A DNA stretch of 64,000 nt from Porphyromonas crevioricanis. GTDB lineage: Bacteria > Bacteroidota > Bacteroidia > Bacteroidales > Porphyromonadaceae. Within the stretch, counting starts at the first letter, position 1; the number at the start of each line of letters is the position of its first letter. The notes below the pieces were generated by a model that saw only the letters and a list, made by a program, of their open reading frames with translations, did not search any database and was not told the origin of the DNA. Of the stretch, positions 1-10,329 are shown piece after piece. The stretch covers positions 1 to 64,000 of the forward strand of contig NZ_FUXH01000011.1 of the NCBI RefSeq assembly GCF_900167225.1, read 5' to 3'. The position numbers and the translations under genes are program-made.

Positions 1-66
1 CAAAAGCAACTAAGCTTTCAGACAAAAGCAACTAAGCTTTCGGACAAAAGCAATAAAGCTTTTGAT
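1..66. repeat. 22-bp tandem repeat, cut by the window edge
   Basis: Three head-to-tail copies begin at 1, 23 and 45 with a 22-base period. The core is CAAAAGCAACTAAGCTTTC; the third copy has diverged (AATAAAG in place of AACTAAG). The array probably continues to the left of the window. It contains the palindrome AAGCTT in every copy. Minisatellite arrays of 22-23 bp are reported from P. gingivalis, but I cannot confirm that this is the same family. Confidence 0.75.
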
Positions 67-403
67 TGATCGCTCGGCATCTTTTTTCAACAAGTCAATT
101 CAAGTACCTCTCTATGCAAAGAAACCGATATTAGTTTCAGAGAAAGTAGAACATCATAGCTCCCTGAAAATGACACAAACAGAGCTACCAGAAAGGGAAT
201 AAGCCTCTCTTGAAATCACGAAATAATCCCCCCATGTGGTAATTGCAAACAGCCAGAAAAGTATATACTTTTGAGTGCCAAAATGCTTTATAGAAGATAT
301 GTATCGTTTGAAAACACAACAGAGACCATTTGTGTGTATCTCCCTATGTAAACAAAAGTCTCCCTCCTTTTCCTCGAATCAATACTAATAATCAAACCAC
401 AAT
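67..403. other. gene-free stretch upstream of the ICMT-like gene
   Basis: No convincing open reading frame, RNA gene or terminator is visible here. The region is A+T-rich and has no perfect TAnnTTTG promoter box. It separates the tandem repeat from the methyltransferase gene and presumably carries that gene's promoter. Confidence 0.4.
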
Positions 404-925
404 ATGACTATGCAATACATCATCATCACTTTTATTGTCTTTTTTGCTCTCCGACTGACGACTCTCTCTTTCTCTATTCGTAATGAAAAGCTCCTACTCA
501 AAAAAGGTGGCGTTCAATACGGCAAGACCAATTCTCTTCTGCTGACACTGGCACACATTGCCTTCTATTTCTCAGCTCTGTACGAAGCTTACATCTCGGA
601 AGTGAGTTTCAACCATTTATCCGTAGCCGGTGTTGCCGTTATGACTTTTGCTTATGGGATGCTCTTTTATGTTATCTATAAACTGAAAGATATTTGGACG
701 GTGAAACTCTACATTGTTCCCAACCAACGTATAGAGAAGAGTTTCTTGTTTAGGACGGTACGCCATCCGAACTATTATTTGAACATAATGCCCGAACTCA
801 TCGGAGTTGCTTTGCTCTGCAATGCGTGGGTGACTCTTTGTATCGGGTTCCCTCTGTATTCCTGTCTTCTCTTTGTTCGGATTCGACAAGAGGAAAATGC
901 AATGAAAGGATTGTGGAATGCGTAA
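404..925 (+). CDS. ICMT/PEMT-family membrane methyltransferase
   Basis: A 173-residue integral membrane protein with about four or five hydrophobic segments. The C-terminal half carries the marks of the isoprenylcysteine carboxyl methyltransferase (ICMT, PF04140-type) fold: RHPNYY at residues 120-125, a glutamate in the following helix (E131) and RIRQEE at 159-164, which in the family form the SAM and substrate site. Bacterial relatives such as YpbQ methylate small hydrophobic molecules rather than prenyl proteins, so the substrate here is unknown. The ATG at 404 fits the first membrane segment. The protein stops soon after RIRQEE and is slightly shorter than usual. It is monocistronic, closed by a strong terminator at 967-997. 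Confidence 0.7.
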   Translation: MTMQYIIITFIVFFALRLTTLSFSIRNEKLLLKKGGVQYGKTNSLLLTLAHIAFYFSALYEAYISEVSFNHLSVAGVAVMTFAYGMLFYVIYKLKDIWTVKLYIVPNQRIEKSFLFRTVRHPNYYLNIMPELIGVALLCNAWVTLCIGFPLYSCLLFVRIRQEENAMKGLWNA

Positions 926-966
926 TGTAATTTTCGACATCCTTGCATATAGGGCATAAGCAAAAT

Positions 967-997
967 GGCGATTGGCAAATTAGTCAATCGCCTTTTT
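967..997 (+). terminator. Rho-independent terminator of the ICMT-like gene
   Basis: A perfect 8-bp stem, GGCGATTG (967-974) with CAATCGCC (985-992), a 10-base loop and then TTTTT at 993-997. It sits 42 bases after the stop codon. A 63-codon reading frame that starts inside it is therefore not a gene. Confidence 0.9.
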
Positions 998-1118
998 GTT
1001 GCAGTATTTATCCAAGCAGAAATGCTCCTTCAACTAATTGGTGAATTCATTGTACATTTGGATCCGACTGGTCATTTTTACACCATCGGAATTAAACACA
1101 GCTCTCTATCTCTACCTA

Positions 1119-2294
1119 ATGCACGAACCTCTTTCGCTACATATTGTCTCCTTTAATGTTCCCTGGCCTGCTAATTATGGGGGAGTTATAGACGTGTATT
1201 ACAAATTATTGGCTCTGCACGATTTAAAAGTAAAAATAACACTGCACTGCTTCCAATATGAGCGAGAACCAGCTCCAGAGTTGGAGACCATTTGCCAAAA
1301 AGTTTATTACTACCCTCGCCAAAGAGGTGTTACTGCAAACCTGAGCTTACTTCCTTACAACGTCTACGGACGTCGCAGTCGCGAATTGTTGTCGAATCTT
1401 TTGACTGACGAAGCTCCGATACTCTTCGAAGGTCTTCATTCATGTTATTGGCTTGATCACCCGGCCTTGAGCAATCGATTGTTGATTGTCCGCCCTTGCA
1501 ATATAGAGCATCACTACTACCAAGCTATATCTCGTGCTGAGCGAGGGCTTATTTCCAAAGCTTTTCACAAGATTGAAGGGTGGAAATTTAAGAAATATGA
1601 AAACGTACTGAAACATGCCGACTTGATTGCTCCGGTCTCTCTTTCTGATGCTGACTACCTGCACCAACACTTTCCGGAAAAAAACATTGCATTCATTCCC
1701 TGCTTTCATGCTCATCGTTCAATCAGTAGCCAAACGGGAGTGTCTGATTTTATCCTCTATCATGCCAAACTATCGGTAGCGGAGAATGAGCAAGCTGCTC
1801 TTTGGCTTATCGAAAACGTCCTCAAGTATATCCCCTACCCTGCAGTAATTGCGGGAATGAATCCGTCGGATCAGCTAAAAAAAGTCGTAGCTCGCTATCC
1901 CCGTATCAGATTGGAAGCAAATCCCGATGAAGAGCGTATGCAGGAGCTAATAAGCCAAGCACAAATTCATCTGCTTTGGACAGATCAGCCAACCGGACTC
2001 AAGCTCAAGTTACTCAATAGTCTATTCTCCGGAAGACATATCGTGGCAAACGATCTAATGCTTGTAGGCACAGGTCTGGATTCTCTATGCCACATTGCCC
2101 AAAATGCCGAAGAAGCCCAAAGTCTCTGCCAACAACTCATGAAAGAGCCCTTCTCCCCAGATGAACTAAAGTATCGGGAAATACAACTCTCCTCTCTGTA
2201 TTCCCCCATAAATCAGGCAAAAACCTTATGTGATCTGATTTCAAAAGAAGCACGAACAAAGGGGAAGAATCTGAGAACAAAGAAAAAAGCCTAA
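1119..2294 (+). CDS. glycosyltransferase, GT-B fold
   Basis: A 391-residue cytoplasmic protein that resembles GT4/GT1-type glycosyltransferases. The N-terminus has a Rossmann-like strand (LHIVSFNVPWPANYGG) typical of the acceptor domain. The C-terminal half has the nucleotide-sugar domain pattern, with TGLKLKLLNSLFSGRHIVAN in the position of the donor-binding helix. The reading frame opens at 1038, but the first 27 residues run through a poorly conserved, hydrophobic stretch. I chose the ATG at 1119 because it places the conserved first strand at the N-terminus. There is no partner gene in the same transcript. Sugar donor and acceptor cannot be read from the sequence; cell-surface polysaccharide or lipid glycosylation is plausible. 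The C-terminus is Lys-rich. Confidence 0.75.
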   Translation: MHEPLSLHIVSFNVPWPANYGGVIDVYYKLLALHDLKVKITLHCFQYEREPAPELETICQKVYYYPRQRGVTANLSLLPYNVYGRRSRELLSNLLTDEAPILFEGLHSCYWLDHPALSNRLLIVRPCNIEHHYYQAISRAERGLISKAFHKIEGWKFKKYENVLKHADLIAPVSLSDADYLHQHFPEKNIAFIPCFHAHRSISSQTGVSDFILYHAKLSVAENEQAALWLIENVLKYIPYPAVIAGMNPSDQLKKVVARYPRIRLEANPDEERMQELISQAQIHLLWTDQPTGLKLKLLNSLFSGRHIVANDLMLVGTGLDSLCHIAQNAEEAQSLCQQLMKEPFSPDELKYREIQLSSLYSPINQAKTLCDLISKEARTKGKNLRTKKKA

Positions 2295-2352
2295 AAGAGA
2301 AAAAGACCCCTTTTCTCCAAAGAGCTCGGAGAGTTTAAGAGGAGATAAGAAA

Positions 2353-2383
2353 CCGCAGTCGATTGATCAACAATCCACTGCGG
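2353..2383. terminator. hairpin between the glycosyltransferase gene and tRNA-Pro
   Basis: CCGCAGT-C-GATTG (2353-2365), a 5-base loop, then CAATC-C-ACTGCGG (2371-2383): 12 paired bases with one C/C mismatch. On the plus strand it is followed by CATAAAAAA. On the minus strand it follows tRNA-Pro by 17 bases, with a short T-rich tail. It probably ends transcription from both converging sides. Confidence 0.6.
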
Positions 2384-2400
2384 CATAAAAAATAAGACAG

Positions 2401-2473
2401 TCGGGGTGAGAAGACTCGAACTTCCGACCTCCACGTCCCGAACGTGGCGCGCTGCCAACTGTGCTACACCCCG
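2401..2473 (-). tRNA. tRNA-Pro (anticodon CGG)
   Basis: A 73-base cloverleaf: acceptor CGGGGTG pairs with CACCCCG, the discriminator is A, the D arm contains GTTGGCAGC, the anticodon stem CCACG/CGTGG encloses a loop with CGG, and the T arm contains TTCGAGT. The C1:G72 pair is the known proline-tRNA identity mark. CCA is not encoded. It lies 27 bases beyond the trkH stop but has its own promoter at 2484-2514. Confidence 0.95.
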
Positions 2474-2483
2474 AAAGCGGCAG

Positions 2484-2514
2484 CAAAGGTAGAAAATATT
2501 CTATTCCTTCCAAA
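2484..2514 (-). promoter_or_regulatory. promoter of tRNA-Pro, inside the end of trkH
   Basis: On the minus strand: TTTG (plus-strand CAAA 2511-2514), exactly 19 bases, then TACCTTTG (CAAAGGTA 2484-2491). This matches the Bacteroidetes -33/-7 consensus TTTG and TAnnTTTG perfectly. The -33 box lies within the last codons of trkH. Transcription should start about 5 bases after the -7 box, near 2479. Confidence 0.8.
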
Positions 2515-3961
2515 ACGCAGGGCGTAGAATACTCAATACAGTAAAAATCTCTAATCTACCAGCCAACATTAGAAAGCTCAAGACCCATTTTGAAAAGGGA
2601 GATATCTCAGCAAAATTACTTCTCAAGGAACCCAAGGCTGGGCCAACATTGCCTGTGGCAGAAACAGAAGCTGAAATACTTTCGATAAAAGGTATTCCAT
2701 CAAAAGTAAGAAGAAGAACTCCTACACAAATAAGTCCCAAATAAGCAAAAAAGAAAGCCAACACCTGACTGACTAATGCTCCCGGAATTACAATCCCATT
2801 GGCCTTGACTGGCACAACCGCATTTGGATGAATGCGTTTCTTAAACTCATTTCTAAGATTCTTGACCAAGACCATAAAACGACTGACCTTCAACCCTCCG
2901 GAAGTGGAACCCGAACATCCACAAATGAACATTAGCAGCAGCATTATAACCCAAAAGAAAGGTTGCCATTGTGTAATGTCAGAAGTTAGATAACCAGTAG
3001 TAGAAATCAGGGAAGTCACTTGAAAAAGGGCTGTCCGGATTGTCTCCTCCACCGAGTCATTTTGCCAATGTGCCCAGAGCCACAAGCTTGTGATTAAAAT
3101 GGCTGCCAAAACCAGTATAGAGTACCAGCGGAATTCTTCATCACGCAACAATTTGGTCGGTTTTCCCACAAAGCAAAAATAAATGAGGGTAAGACTCAAA
3201 CTTGCAATGAACATGAAAGCAGAGAGGACATACTCTACATAGGCAGAATTGTAATAAGCGACACTAGAATCTTTAGTAGAATAGCCACCTGTAGAGATAC
3301 AAGTGAGAGCATGGCAGACAGCATCGAAAGAGTTCATCGGCCCTATCCATAGCAGAAAGAAAAGAAGTGTGGTCATCACCACATAGACCAAGGCGAGACG
3401 TTTCGAGACTGTGCTTATACGAGGCAAAAAGCGATCATGCATAATCCCTGTTGTTTCCGCATTGTAGATAGTGGAGGCTCCCCTATCTCCCGTAATTACA
3501 GGTAACAAAGCAAGTGTAAACACTACAATCCCAATACCTCCCTGCCATTGCAACAGACTTCTCCAGAATAAAATTCCATGAGGTAAATGCTCTACAGAAG
3601 GAAAAATGGTAGCCCCGGTTGTCGTATAGCCGGACATAGTCTCAAAAAAAGCATCTGAGATGGAACCAACATACCCTCCTAGCCAAAAAGGCAACATTCC
3701 GATGGAAGATAGCACAACCCAAATGAGTGTGACAATGAGCATACCTTCTCGACGACTGAGCCGGGCTAAACGGGTACGAAAACCGGAAAGCCATCCAACA
3801 AGCCCAACACCAAGCATAAACAGGGTTGTGTAGATAAGCGGCATCAAATCTTCCTCTCTATAGAGAAAAGCAATCACGATAGCCAAAAACAAGAAGCCTG
3901 ACTCCATGATACATGCTAACCCAACAGTCTTTAGTACAAATCGAAAATTGATATGTCTCAC
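2501..3961 (-). CDS. trkH: Trk-type potassium channel subunit TrkH
   Basis: A 486-residue inner-membrane K+ uptake protein that works with the cytosolic regulator TrkA. The four selectivity-filter loops of the Trk/Ktr/HKT family are visible: SGYTTTGATIF (110-120), CISTGGYSTK (221-230), LISTTGYLTS (about 318-327) and SVSATGNVGPALG (about 433-445). These repeats alternate with pairs of membrane helices. The start codon lies 12 bases after the trkA stop, so the two are co-transcribed. Its last codons contain the promoter of tRNA-Pro. Confidence 0.95.
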   Translation of the reverse strand: MRHINFRFVLKTVGLACIMESGFLFLAIVIAFLYREEDLMPLIYTTLFMLGVGLVGWLSGFRTRLARLSRREGMLIVTLIWVVLSSIGMLPFWLGGYVGSISDAFFETMSGYTTTGATIFPSVEHLPHGILFWRSLLQWQGGIGIVVFTLALLPVITGDRGASTIYNAETTGIMHDRFLPRISTVSKRLALVYVVMTTLLFFLLWIGPMNSFDAVCHALTCISTGGYSTKDSSVAYYNSAYVEYVLSAFMFIASLSLTLIYFCFVGKPTKLLRDEEFRWYSILVLAAILITSLWLWAHWQNDSVEETIRTALFQVTSLISTTGYLTSDITQWQPFFWVIMLLLMFICGCSGSTSGGLKVSRFMVLVKNLRNEFKKRIHPNAVVPVKANGIVIPGALVSQVLAFFFAYLGLICVGVLLLTFDGIPFIESISASVSATGNVGPALGSLRSNFAEISPFSKWVLSFLMLAGRLEIFTVLSILRPAFWKE

Positions 3962-3973
3962 AATGCTTTCTTT

Positions 3974-5314
3974 TTAGCGGAATAGCTCTGCCAATTTATT
4001 CATGGAAGTACCCAGGCAGAATACTACCACATGATCATAGGGTTGTATAATGGTATTCCCATCAATCATAGAGGGAACACCACCTCGCACCATTCCCCCC
4101 AGAGTCATTCCATCCGGCAAGTCAAGATCCCTGACTCGCTTACGAGTGATCTTAGAGTCTTTTCGTGCGATCAACTCAGCCACGTCGGCATTCGCAATAG
4201 TCAGACATTTGACTGATTCGGTATCTACACCCAATAGCATTCGATGTATATGACCTGCTGCTATCAACTTCTTGTTGATCAGAGTACCAATATCCATTCG
4301 TTCGGCCAAAGGAATGTAGTCAATATTCTCTTCTTTTGCGATAGTTTTAAACACTCCATACCGTTTAGCTCCGAGACAAGCTAATATGTTTGTCTCCGAA
4401 TTTCCTGTGAGAGCAATGAAAACATCTGTTGTATCAATCCCAACTTCTCTCAACAATTCCGGATCTCGCCCATCTCCATTGAATATTTGTACGTTAGCCG
4501 GCACCATAGCTGCTACCTGTATACAACGCTGAGGATCCTGATCAATGATACAAACCTGCATACTATGGGGGAGCTTGTTAGCTGTAAGCACAGAGATCTG
4601 GCTGGCTCCCATAATAATGACTTTATTTGCATCCCGTTTATCCTTACCAGAAAGGTGACGCACCAAGGATAGATGGGACTTACTACATGTATAGAAGAGA
4701 ATATCTCCATGCATTACCTGAGTACTACCAGAGGGGATAATAGTCTCCATATCCCTCTTGATAGCCACGATATGAAAAGTCTTCTCGGTATTGATAGATA
4801 AGTCTTTAAGCTGTTTACCGACAAGAGGAGCCCCACGACGAATCTTAACCCCGACCAGAGCTAAGGCTCCATCGAAAAGGTCAATATACTGTCTAGCCCA
4901 AGGATTCTTGATGGAAGACACGATCTCATCTGCAGCCAATAATTCCGGAAAGATGAACATATCAATCCCCATATCCTTAAAAAACTTGGCATAATGGGAT
5001 TGCATATATTCCTGATTATCTATCCGCGCAATACACTTTTTTGCCCCTAAACGCATTGCGAGAATGCAAGCCAAAATATTGGAAGCACTCTCATTCAAAA
5101 CGCTCACAAACAGATCAGCGGATTCTATCCCACTGTCTTGCAGTGTGAGAATCGAAGTTGGATCTCCTTTGATAGTCAGAATATCCGTACTAAATCCAGC
5201 AAAGTGCAATCTCTTCTCATCTCTGTCTATAAGAGTGATATCCTGATCCTCATTGGACAACATTCTGGCCAAATGTGTACCGACTGCACCGGCTCCTGCT
5301 ATTATAACTCTCAT
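3974..5314 (-). CDS. trkA: Trk system regulator TrkA (two RCK domains)
   Basis: A 446-residue cytosolic NAD(H)-binding gating subunit of the Trk K+ transporter. It has two tandem RCK units. The first begins with a good Rossmann motif GAGAVG (7-12) and a downstream acidic residue in TLIDRD. The second begins near residue 232 with a degenerate glycine motif ([13 protein letters not shown]), so the N-terminal half probably dominates nucleotide binding. Each unit ends in an RCK_C region. The start codon overlaps the dxs stop as ATGA, a sign of translational coupling, and trkH follows directly. Confidence 0.95.
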   Translation of the reverse strand: MRVIIAGAGAVGTHLARMLSNEDQDITLIDRDEKRLHFAGFSTDILTIKGDPTSILTLQDSGIESADLFVSVLNESASNILACILAMRLGAKKCIARIDNQEYMQSHYAKFFKDMGIDMFIFPELLAADEIVSSIKNPWARQYIDLFDGALALVGVKIRRGAPLVGKQLKDLSINTEKTFHIVAIKRDMETIIPSGSTQVMHGDILFYTCSKSHLSLVRHLSGKDKRDANKVIIMGASQISVLTANKLPHSMQVCIIDQDPQRCIQVAAMVPANVQIFNGDGRDPELLREVGIDTTDVFIALTGNSETNILACLGAKRYGVFKTIAKEENIDYIPLAERMDIGTLINKKLIAAGHIHRMLLGVDTESVKCLTIANADVAELIARKDSKITRKRVRDLDLPDGMTLGGMVRGGVPSMIDGNTIIQPYDHVVVFCLGTSMNKLAELFR

Positions 5315-7212
5315 CGAGATAGAAATTCAACAGATATATTGTAAATCGATTCGGCATCGAGAGCGCAATAGGCCCGCTGCTGTGCCTGAGTGCCGTGTTC
5401 TATAAATTCATCAGGCAAACCCAATATTTTCAATTTTGGATTCCTTCCATTCTCCAATAACAAAGAGGCAATCTGAGCTCCTACTCCTCCGCAAAGGGTG
5501 CCCTCCTCCACAGTAATGACATGAGAGAAACGGTTGGAAACATTTAAAATCAGCTCTGTATCCAAAGGCTTAGCATAAATCAAATCATACCAAGCAGCCT
5601 GAATCCCGTCTTCTTCCCTAAGACGGTTCACAACAGAGCGAATTATATTACCAATAGGGCCAATCGACAAAAAGGCCAAATCTTTTCCCTCCACCATCTC
5701 TCGCCCTTTTCCAATGGGGAGAATTTGAGGAGTATTTCGCCAATCAAACAATACCCCCTTACCTCTGGGGTATCTTATGGCCATCGGTCCATTCTGTCCC
5801 TTATAGGCAGTAAACATCAAATTGCGAAGCTGATGTTCATCCAAAGGAGAAGAAACTACCATATTGGGAATTGTGCAGAGGTAAGCCAAATCGAAAGCCC
5901 CCTGATGGGTAGCCCCATCTTCTCCTACCAGACCAGCTCTATCTAAACAAAAAACTACATGTTGTCTGCTAATAGCAACATCATGTATAAGCTGATCATA
6001 AGCCCTCTGCATAAAAGAAGAGTAGATATTGCAAAAAGGAATCATACCCTCTCTAGAAAGTCCTGCCGAGAAAGTAACAGCGTGTCCCTCTGCAATACCC
6101 ACATCATAGGTACGATGTGGATAGGCCTGTTGCATATAAGTAAGCGAACATCCTGTAGGCATGGCTGGTGTTACACCAACAATACGACTATCTTCAGCAG
6201 CCATCTCAACCAATGTGTGCCCAAAAACGTCTTGGTAAAGACTGGGAGAAGATATTTCGGATTTGCTTTCTCTAATACCTGTATTGATATCAAATTTTCC
6301 AGGAGCATGCCACACAGTAGCATCTGCCTCCGCAGGTGCATAGCCCTTACCTTTTTGTGTTTTCAAATGCAGAATTTTTGGCCCTTTCATTTCCTTGATA
6401 TCACGAAGTATTTGCACTGTACGCAATACATCATTGCCATCTATGGGGCCAAAGTAACGAATGCTAAATCCCTCAAATAAATTAGACTGCTGACTGATAA
6501 GAGCCTTAAAACTATTGTTGAAGCGGATCAACCCTCTACGTTTGCTCTCTGTAATGAGATTCATCCTTTGCATGGTCTTGTAAAGGTCATACCTCAAAGC
6601 ATTATAAGTCTTACTGGTAAGAATGTCTACCATGTATCTATTAAGGCCACCGACATTCTTATCAATAGACATATTATTGTCATTGAGCACTATCAGAAGG
6701 TCATTCGGGAAAGAGGATGCATTGTTGAGCCCTTCAAAAGCCAAACCTCCGGTCATGGAGCCATCACCTATAACAGCCACAACTTTGCGTGCGATCCCTT
6801 GTCTTTTAGTTGCCACAGCCATCCCCAAAGCTGCAGAAATTGAATTGGAAGCATGTCCGGCTGTAAAAGTATCATATTCGCTCTCCGATGTTGAGGGAAA
6901 TCCAGCCAAACCACCCCACTGCCGAAGAGAGGGAAATCGATCTCTCCGCCCCGTGAGAATCTTGTGTCCATAGGCTTGATGTCCCACATCCCATACCAGA
7001 CGATCATGTGGAGTGTCGAATACATAGTGGAGGGCAACCGTCAGCTCTACAGCTCCGAGGCTTGAACCCAAGTGCCCCGGATGCTGAGCTACAATCTCCA
7101 AAATATATTTCCTCAACTCATCGCAAAGCTGAGGAAGAGATTCCTCCGGCAGCAATCTCAAATCTGCCGGAGTATCGATATTGTTGAGTATCGGATATTT
7201 CTGTTCCGTCAT
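5311..7212 (-). CDS. dxs: 1-deoxy-D-xylulose-5-phosphate synthase
   Basis: A 633-residue thiamine-diphosphate enzyme that condenses pyruvate with glyceraldehyde 3-phosphate, the first step of the MEP isoprenoid pathway. The ThDP/Mg2+ motif is present as GDGSMT (149-154) through NDNN (177-180). Catalytic histidines lie in GHLGS (46-50) and [10 protein letters not shown] (74-83). The pyrimidine-binding domain has [19 protein letters not shown], and the C-terminal transketolase domain has [15 protein letters not shown]. Length is normal. The stop overlaps the trkA start (ATGA), and hisS lies 73 bases upstream; no other MEP gene is in the window. Confidence 0.97.
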   Translation of the reverse strand: MTEQKYPILNNIDTPADLRLLPEESLPQLCDELRKYILEIVAQHPGHLGSSLGAVELTVALHYVFDTPHDRLVWDVGHQAYGHKILTGRRDRFPSLRQWGGLAGFPSTSESEYDTFTAGHASNSISAALGMAVATKRQGIARKVVAVIGDGSMTGGLAFEGLNNASSFPNDLLIVLNDNNMSIDKNVGGLNRYMVDILTSKTYNALRYDLYKTMQRMNLITESKRRGLIRFNNSFKALISQQSNLFEGFSIRYFGPIDGNDVLRTVQILRDIKEMKGPKILHLKTQKGKGYAPAEADATVWHAPGKFDINTGIRESKSEISSPSLYQDVFGHTLVEMAAEDSRIVGVTPAMPTGCSLTYMQQAYPHRTYDVGIAEGHAVTFSAGLSREGMIPFCNIYSSFMQRAYDQLIHDVAISRQHVVFCLDRAGLVGEDGATHQGAFDLAYLCTIPNMVVSSPLDEHQLRNLMFTAYKGQNGPMAIRYPRGKGVLFDWRNTPQILPIGKGREMVEGKDLAFLSIGPIGNIIRSVVNRLREEDGIQAAWYDLIYAKPLDTELILNVSNRFSHVITVEEGTLCGGVGAQIASLLLENGRNPKLKILGLPDEFIEHGTQAQQRAYCALDAESIYNISVEFLSR

Positions 7213-7285
7213 TGTGATAAATCATCAGGGTCTCCCTAAAAAATAAAAGTCGGAGATCCCAGTTTGCGAATATCACAGAAAAGAT

Positions 7286-8659
7286 TTACAGCAAGAAAGT
7301 AGTCTGCAAAATTGACAACAACTCTTCCACAGAGACACTCTTCTGATCTCCTTTCTGCATGTCTTTGAGCATTATACAACACTGCTCATATTCTTCGTCT
7401 CCAACCAGAGCGACATAAGGAATACTCAAATTGTTGGCATAAGACATTTGTTTCTTAAGCTTCACATCATCGGTGTAGTAGGAGCAACGAATACCTCCAG
7501 CACGCAGCTTACTCATAACTGATAAGACATAGTCTGCATACTCATGTCCCAAATTGAGGAAAAGTAGATGAGTTCCCACTCCGAGTTCTTTTGGAAAAAG
7601 ATCCAGCTGTGTCATGACATCATATATGCGGTCGGCACCAAAAGAAATGCCTACTCCACTCATTCCCTCAAAACCGAATATGCCTGTCAAGTTGTCGTAC
7701 CGCCCTCCTCCGGTGATGCTACCCATCTCAACAGTCATCGCTTTCACTTCCAATATCGCACCAGTGTAGTAAGAGAGACCTCGAGCTAAACTGATATCCA
7801 CAATAAGCTCTGCTTGCAAAGGCAAGTGCTCCATCCGGTCTAAAACAAAACGCAACTCTTCGATTCCTTTCAGCCCTACTTCCGATCCAGACAGATGCTG
7901 CTCCACTTGAGCCAACTTTTCCCGATTGTCACCATCAACCAAAAGCAGGGGTTTCAAGCGATCTATTTGGGCCTCTGTAAAACCTTTCGAAGATAATTCG
8001 AGAAAGACCTTATCGGCCCCTATCTTATCGATCTTGTCTATGGCAACAGTGATGTCTACAATTCTTTCCGCACAACCAACTGTTTCGGCTATACCACTGA
8101 GAATCTTCCTATTATTGAGCAGAATCTTCACTGGGATTTTCAATCTGGAGAAGACCTCATTGATGATACAAATCAACTCAACCTCATTCAGGAGAGAATC
8201 TGACCCTATGATATCAGCATCACACTGATAAAACTCCCGATATCGTCCTTTTTGTGGTCTGTCTGCTCGCCAAACCGGTTGTATCTGATAACGTTTGAAG
8301 GGGAAAGACAAATCATTCCGATGCATGGCAACATAGCGAGCAAAGGGGACAGTAAGGTCGTAACGCAACCCCTTCTCACAGACTTTGGCAGCAAAAGACA
8401 AAGAGGAAATATCTGCCAACTGTTCACGGTCAAAATCAGAAAGAAAATCTCCGGAGTTAAGTACTTTGAAAAGTAATCTGTCCCCTTCTTCTCCATATTT
8501 CCCCATCAGGCATGATAATGTTTCCATGGCCGGAGTCTCTATACAAGAAAAACCGTATAAAGCATATACCTGACGAATCACAGAAAAAATATAATTGCGT
8601 TTGGCCATCTCTTCAGGACCAAAATCTCGCATTCCTTTAGGTATGGATGGTTTGTTCAT
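7286..8659 (-). CDS. hisS: histidyl-tRNA synthetase
   Basis: A 457-residue class II aminoacyl-tRNA synthetase that charges tRNA-His. Visible are [11 protein letters not shown] at the N-terminus, motif 2 ([20 protein letters not shown]), the histidine-binding HisA loop [15 protein letters not shown] and motif 3 ([14 protein letters not shown]), followed by the anticodon-binding domain. The reading frame extends upstream to 8842 but would overlap folA. The ATG at 8659 gives the family's normal N-terminus ([13 protein letters not shown]) and lies 49 bases after folA. It is part of the thyA-folA-hisS-dxs-trkA-trkH run. Confidence 0.97.
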   Translation of the reverse strand: MNKPSIPKGMRDFGPEEMAKRNYIFSVIRQVYALYGFSCIETPAMETLSCLMGKYGEEGDRLLFKVLNSGDFLSDFDREQLADISSLSFAAKVCEKGLRYDLTVPFARYVAMHRNDLSFPFKRYQIQPVWRADRPQKGRYREFYQCDADIIGSDSLLNEVELICIINEVFSRLKIPVKILLNNRKILSGIAETVGCAERIVDITVAIDKIDKIGADKVFLELSSKGFTEAQIDRLKPLLLVDGDNREKLAQVEQHLSGSEVGLKGIEELRFVLDRMEHLPLQAELIVDISLARGLSYYTGAILEVKAMTVEMGSITGGGRYDNLTGIFGFEGMSGVGISFGADRIYDVMTQLDLFPKELGVGTHLLFLNLGHEYADYVLSVMSKLRAGGIRCSYYTDDVKLKKQMSYANNLSIPYVALVGDEEYEQCCIMLKDMQKGDQKSVSVEELLSILQTTFLL

Positions 8660-8708
8660 TTTTGTGGCATGAAAAAAAATAAAAAGGTCATCAAAAACAA
8701 TCCCAACA

Positions 8709-9206
8709 TTAACTTGGCCGTTCATACACTCGATGTGTACAATCATAAGGGTTGTTACTATCTGCAGGCCATTCCTCTTCACTGACGAGCTGCCAATGTA
8801 TAGGATCAATTTCCGGGAAATAGGTATCAGCTTCAGATTCAACAGTATGTACGTGGGTTACATACAATTTATCTGCAATGTCTATCGTAGCGGCATATAG
8901 CTGTCCCCCTCCTATCACAAAAAGCTCCGTTTCACCGGATTTCTGGGCTATCTCAATGGCTTCCTCTACAGAGGACACAAGCTCTCCCGCCTCTACAGAT
9001 CCAAGGGTGGAACTGAGAACTAAATTTCGGCGGTTAGGCAAAGCTCCATTGGGCAGCGAAAGAAAAGTGTTTCGTCCCATCAATATGGTATGTCCTGTAG
9101 TTTTTGCCTTAAAAAACTTTAAGTCCCTCGGCAAATGCCAAATCAAATCATTGTCCTTGCCTATGGCCATATCATCGGATATTGCTACTATAAGAGAGAG
9201 TTTCAT
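8709..9206 (-). CDS. folA: dihydrofolate reductase
   Basis: A 165-residue NADPH-dependent enzyme that regenerates tetrahydrofolate after thymidylate synthesis. Visible are the N-terminal strand [14 protein letters not shown], the active-site helix [10 protein letters not shown] (catalytic Asp near 28), the NADPH-binding ILMGRNTF (41-48) and FVIGGGQLY near residue 100. I prefer the start at 9206 (MKLSLIV), with an alternative two codons upstream at 9212. It follows thyA by 23 bases, the usual pairing because ThyA oxidises the folate that FolA reduces. Confidence 0.96.
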   Translation of the reverse strand: MKLSLIVAISDDMAIGKDNDLIWHLPRDLKFFKAKTTGHTILMGRNTFLSLPNGALPNRRNLVLSSTLGSVEAGELVSSVEEAIEIAQKSGETELFVIGGGQLYAATIDIADKLYVTHVHTVESEADTYFPEIDPIHWQLVSEEEWPADSNNPYDCTHRVYERPS

Positions 9207-9229
9207 AAACAATATAGAAAGAAAAAGAC

Positions 9230-10027
9230 TTACACAGAGACCCTACCGGCTATGTGTGGGTGAGCTTGGTAATCGGTCAACTCAAAGTCTGCGTACGAAA
9301 AAGAGAATAAATCTCGAACCTCAGGGTTGAGTTTCATTTGAGGTAAAGGCAGGGGAGATCGAGTCAGTTGTAGTTGTACTTGCTCCAAATGATTGAGATA
9401 AATGTGGGCATCTCCTAAAGAATGGACAAAGACTCCAGGCTGAAAACCCGAAACTTGCGCTACCATCAATAGTAACAAAGCATATGAAGCAATATTAAAA
9501 GGGACTCCTAAAAACACATCAGCCGAACGCTGGTATAACTGCAAACTCAGCCTGTTGTCTGCCATATAAAACTGCATCAGACAATGACACGGAGCCAAAT
9601 GCATTGCAGGTAGATCTGCCACATTCCATGCTGAAACCAACATCCGCCGACTATAAGGATCGTGTTTGAGAGTGTCAAGTACTTGTTGTATCTGGTCTAT
9701 AGATTCACCGGAGACTGTTGTCCACGAACGCCACTGATGGCCATAGATGGGGCCCAGCTCTCCCGTTTGTGGGTCCGCCCACTCATTCCAGATCCTTACA
9801 TCATGCTCCTGCAAGAATCTCACATTGGTCGAACCACTGAGAAACCACAACAACTCATATATGATACTCTTTAGATGAAGTTTTTTGGTTGTAAGCAAAG
9901 GAAATCCCTCTGCCAAATCGAATCTCATTTGGTATCCAAAAATGGACTTTGTGCCTGTACCCGTACGATCGGATCGTTCGACCCCCTCATCCAAAATTTT
10001 TCTGACTAAATCCAAATAAGCCTTCAT
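9230..10027 (-). CDS. thyA: thymidylate synthase
   Basis: A 265-residue enzyme that methylates dUMP to dTMP using methylene-tetrahydrofolate. Visible are RTGTGT (21-26), the nucleophile cysteine in [12 protein letters not shown] (Cys about 147), [18 protein letters not shown] for dUMP and folate binding, and a C-terminal [11 protein letters not shown] longer frame starts at 10042, but [12 protein letters not shown] at 10027 matches the family N-terminus. A perfect -7 box lies at 10069-10076, so this appears to be the first gene of the operon. Confidence 0.97.
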   Translation of the reverse strand: MKAYLDLVRKILDEGVERSDRTGTGTKSIFGYQMRFDLAEGFPLLTTKKLHLKSIIYELLWFLSGSTNVRFLQEHDVRIWNEWADPQTGELGPIYGHQWRSWTTVSGESIDQIQQVLDTLKHDPYSRRMLVSAWNVADLPAMHLAPCHCLMQFYMADNRLSLQLYQRSADVFLGVPFNIASYALLLLMVAQVSGFQPGVFVHSLGDAHIYLNHLEQVQLQLTRSPLPLPQMKLNPEVRDLFSFSYADFELTDYQAHPHIAGRVSV

Positions 10028-10068
10028 AAACTTCAAAAACACTTAGACACGACAAAACCGCCTAGCAC

Positions 10069-10076
10069 CAAAGGTA
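10069..10076 (-). promoter_or_regulatory. -7 promoter box of the thyA operon
   Basis: Minus-strand TACCTTTG, a perfect TAnnTTTG, 42 bases ahead of the thyA ATG. No TTTG is found 19 bases further upstream, so strength cannot be judged. Confidence 0.6.
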
Positions 10077-10329
10077 CAACATCTTCGGAAATCCCCGTAT
10101 CTCAACAAATACAAAACCTGTATACTCTATATTTCGCAGAGAAAGCCGCTATATTGAGCAACAAGCCTCTTACACAATGGCTTACTTGAACTTTTATATC
10201 GAAGAGTTCGAGAGCGGATAAGAAGAAACAGACATAAGGCGAGAAAAAAAATAAGAGAGATCATCGTGGAGATCTTTATAACCTCCGCGACAATCTCCGC
10301 TCTTCATACTACCTCCTCTCGGAAGCTTC
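10077..10329. other. gene-free stretch between thyA and secG
   Basis: About 250 bases between the thyA promoter and the secG terminator. I see no reading frame with recognisable content, RNA gene or long repeat. Confidence 0.4.

Noticed and set aside
1-66. CRISPR array
   Set aside because: Copies are head-to-tail without spacers, so it is a tandem repeat; no cas genes in the window.
965-1156. 63-codon frame after the ICMT-like gene
   Set aside because: Starts inside a strong Rho-independent terminator and overlaps the glycosyltransferase start.
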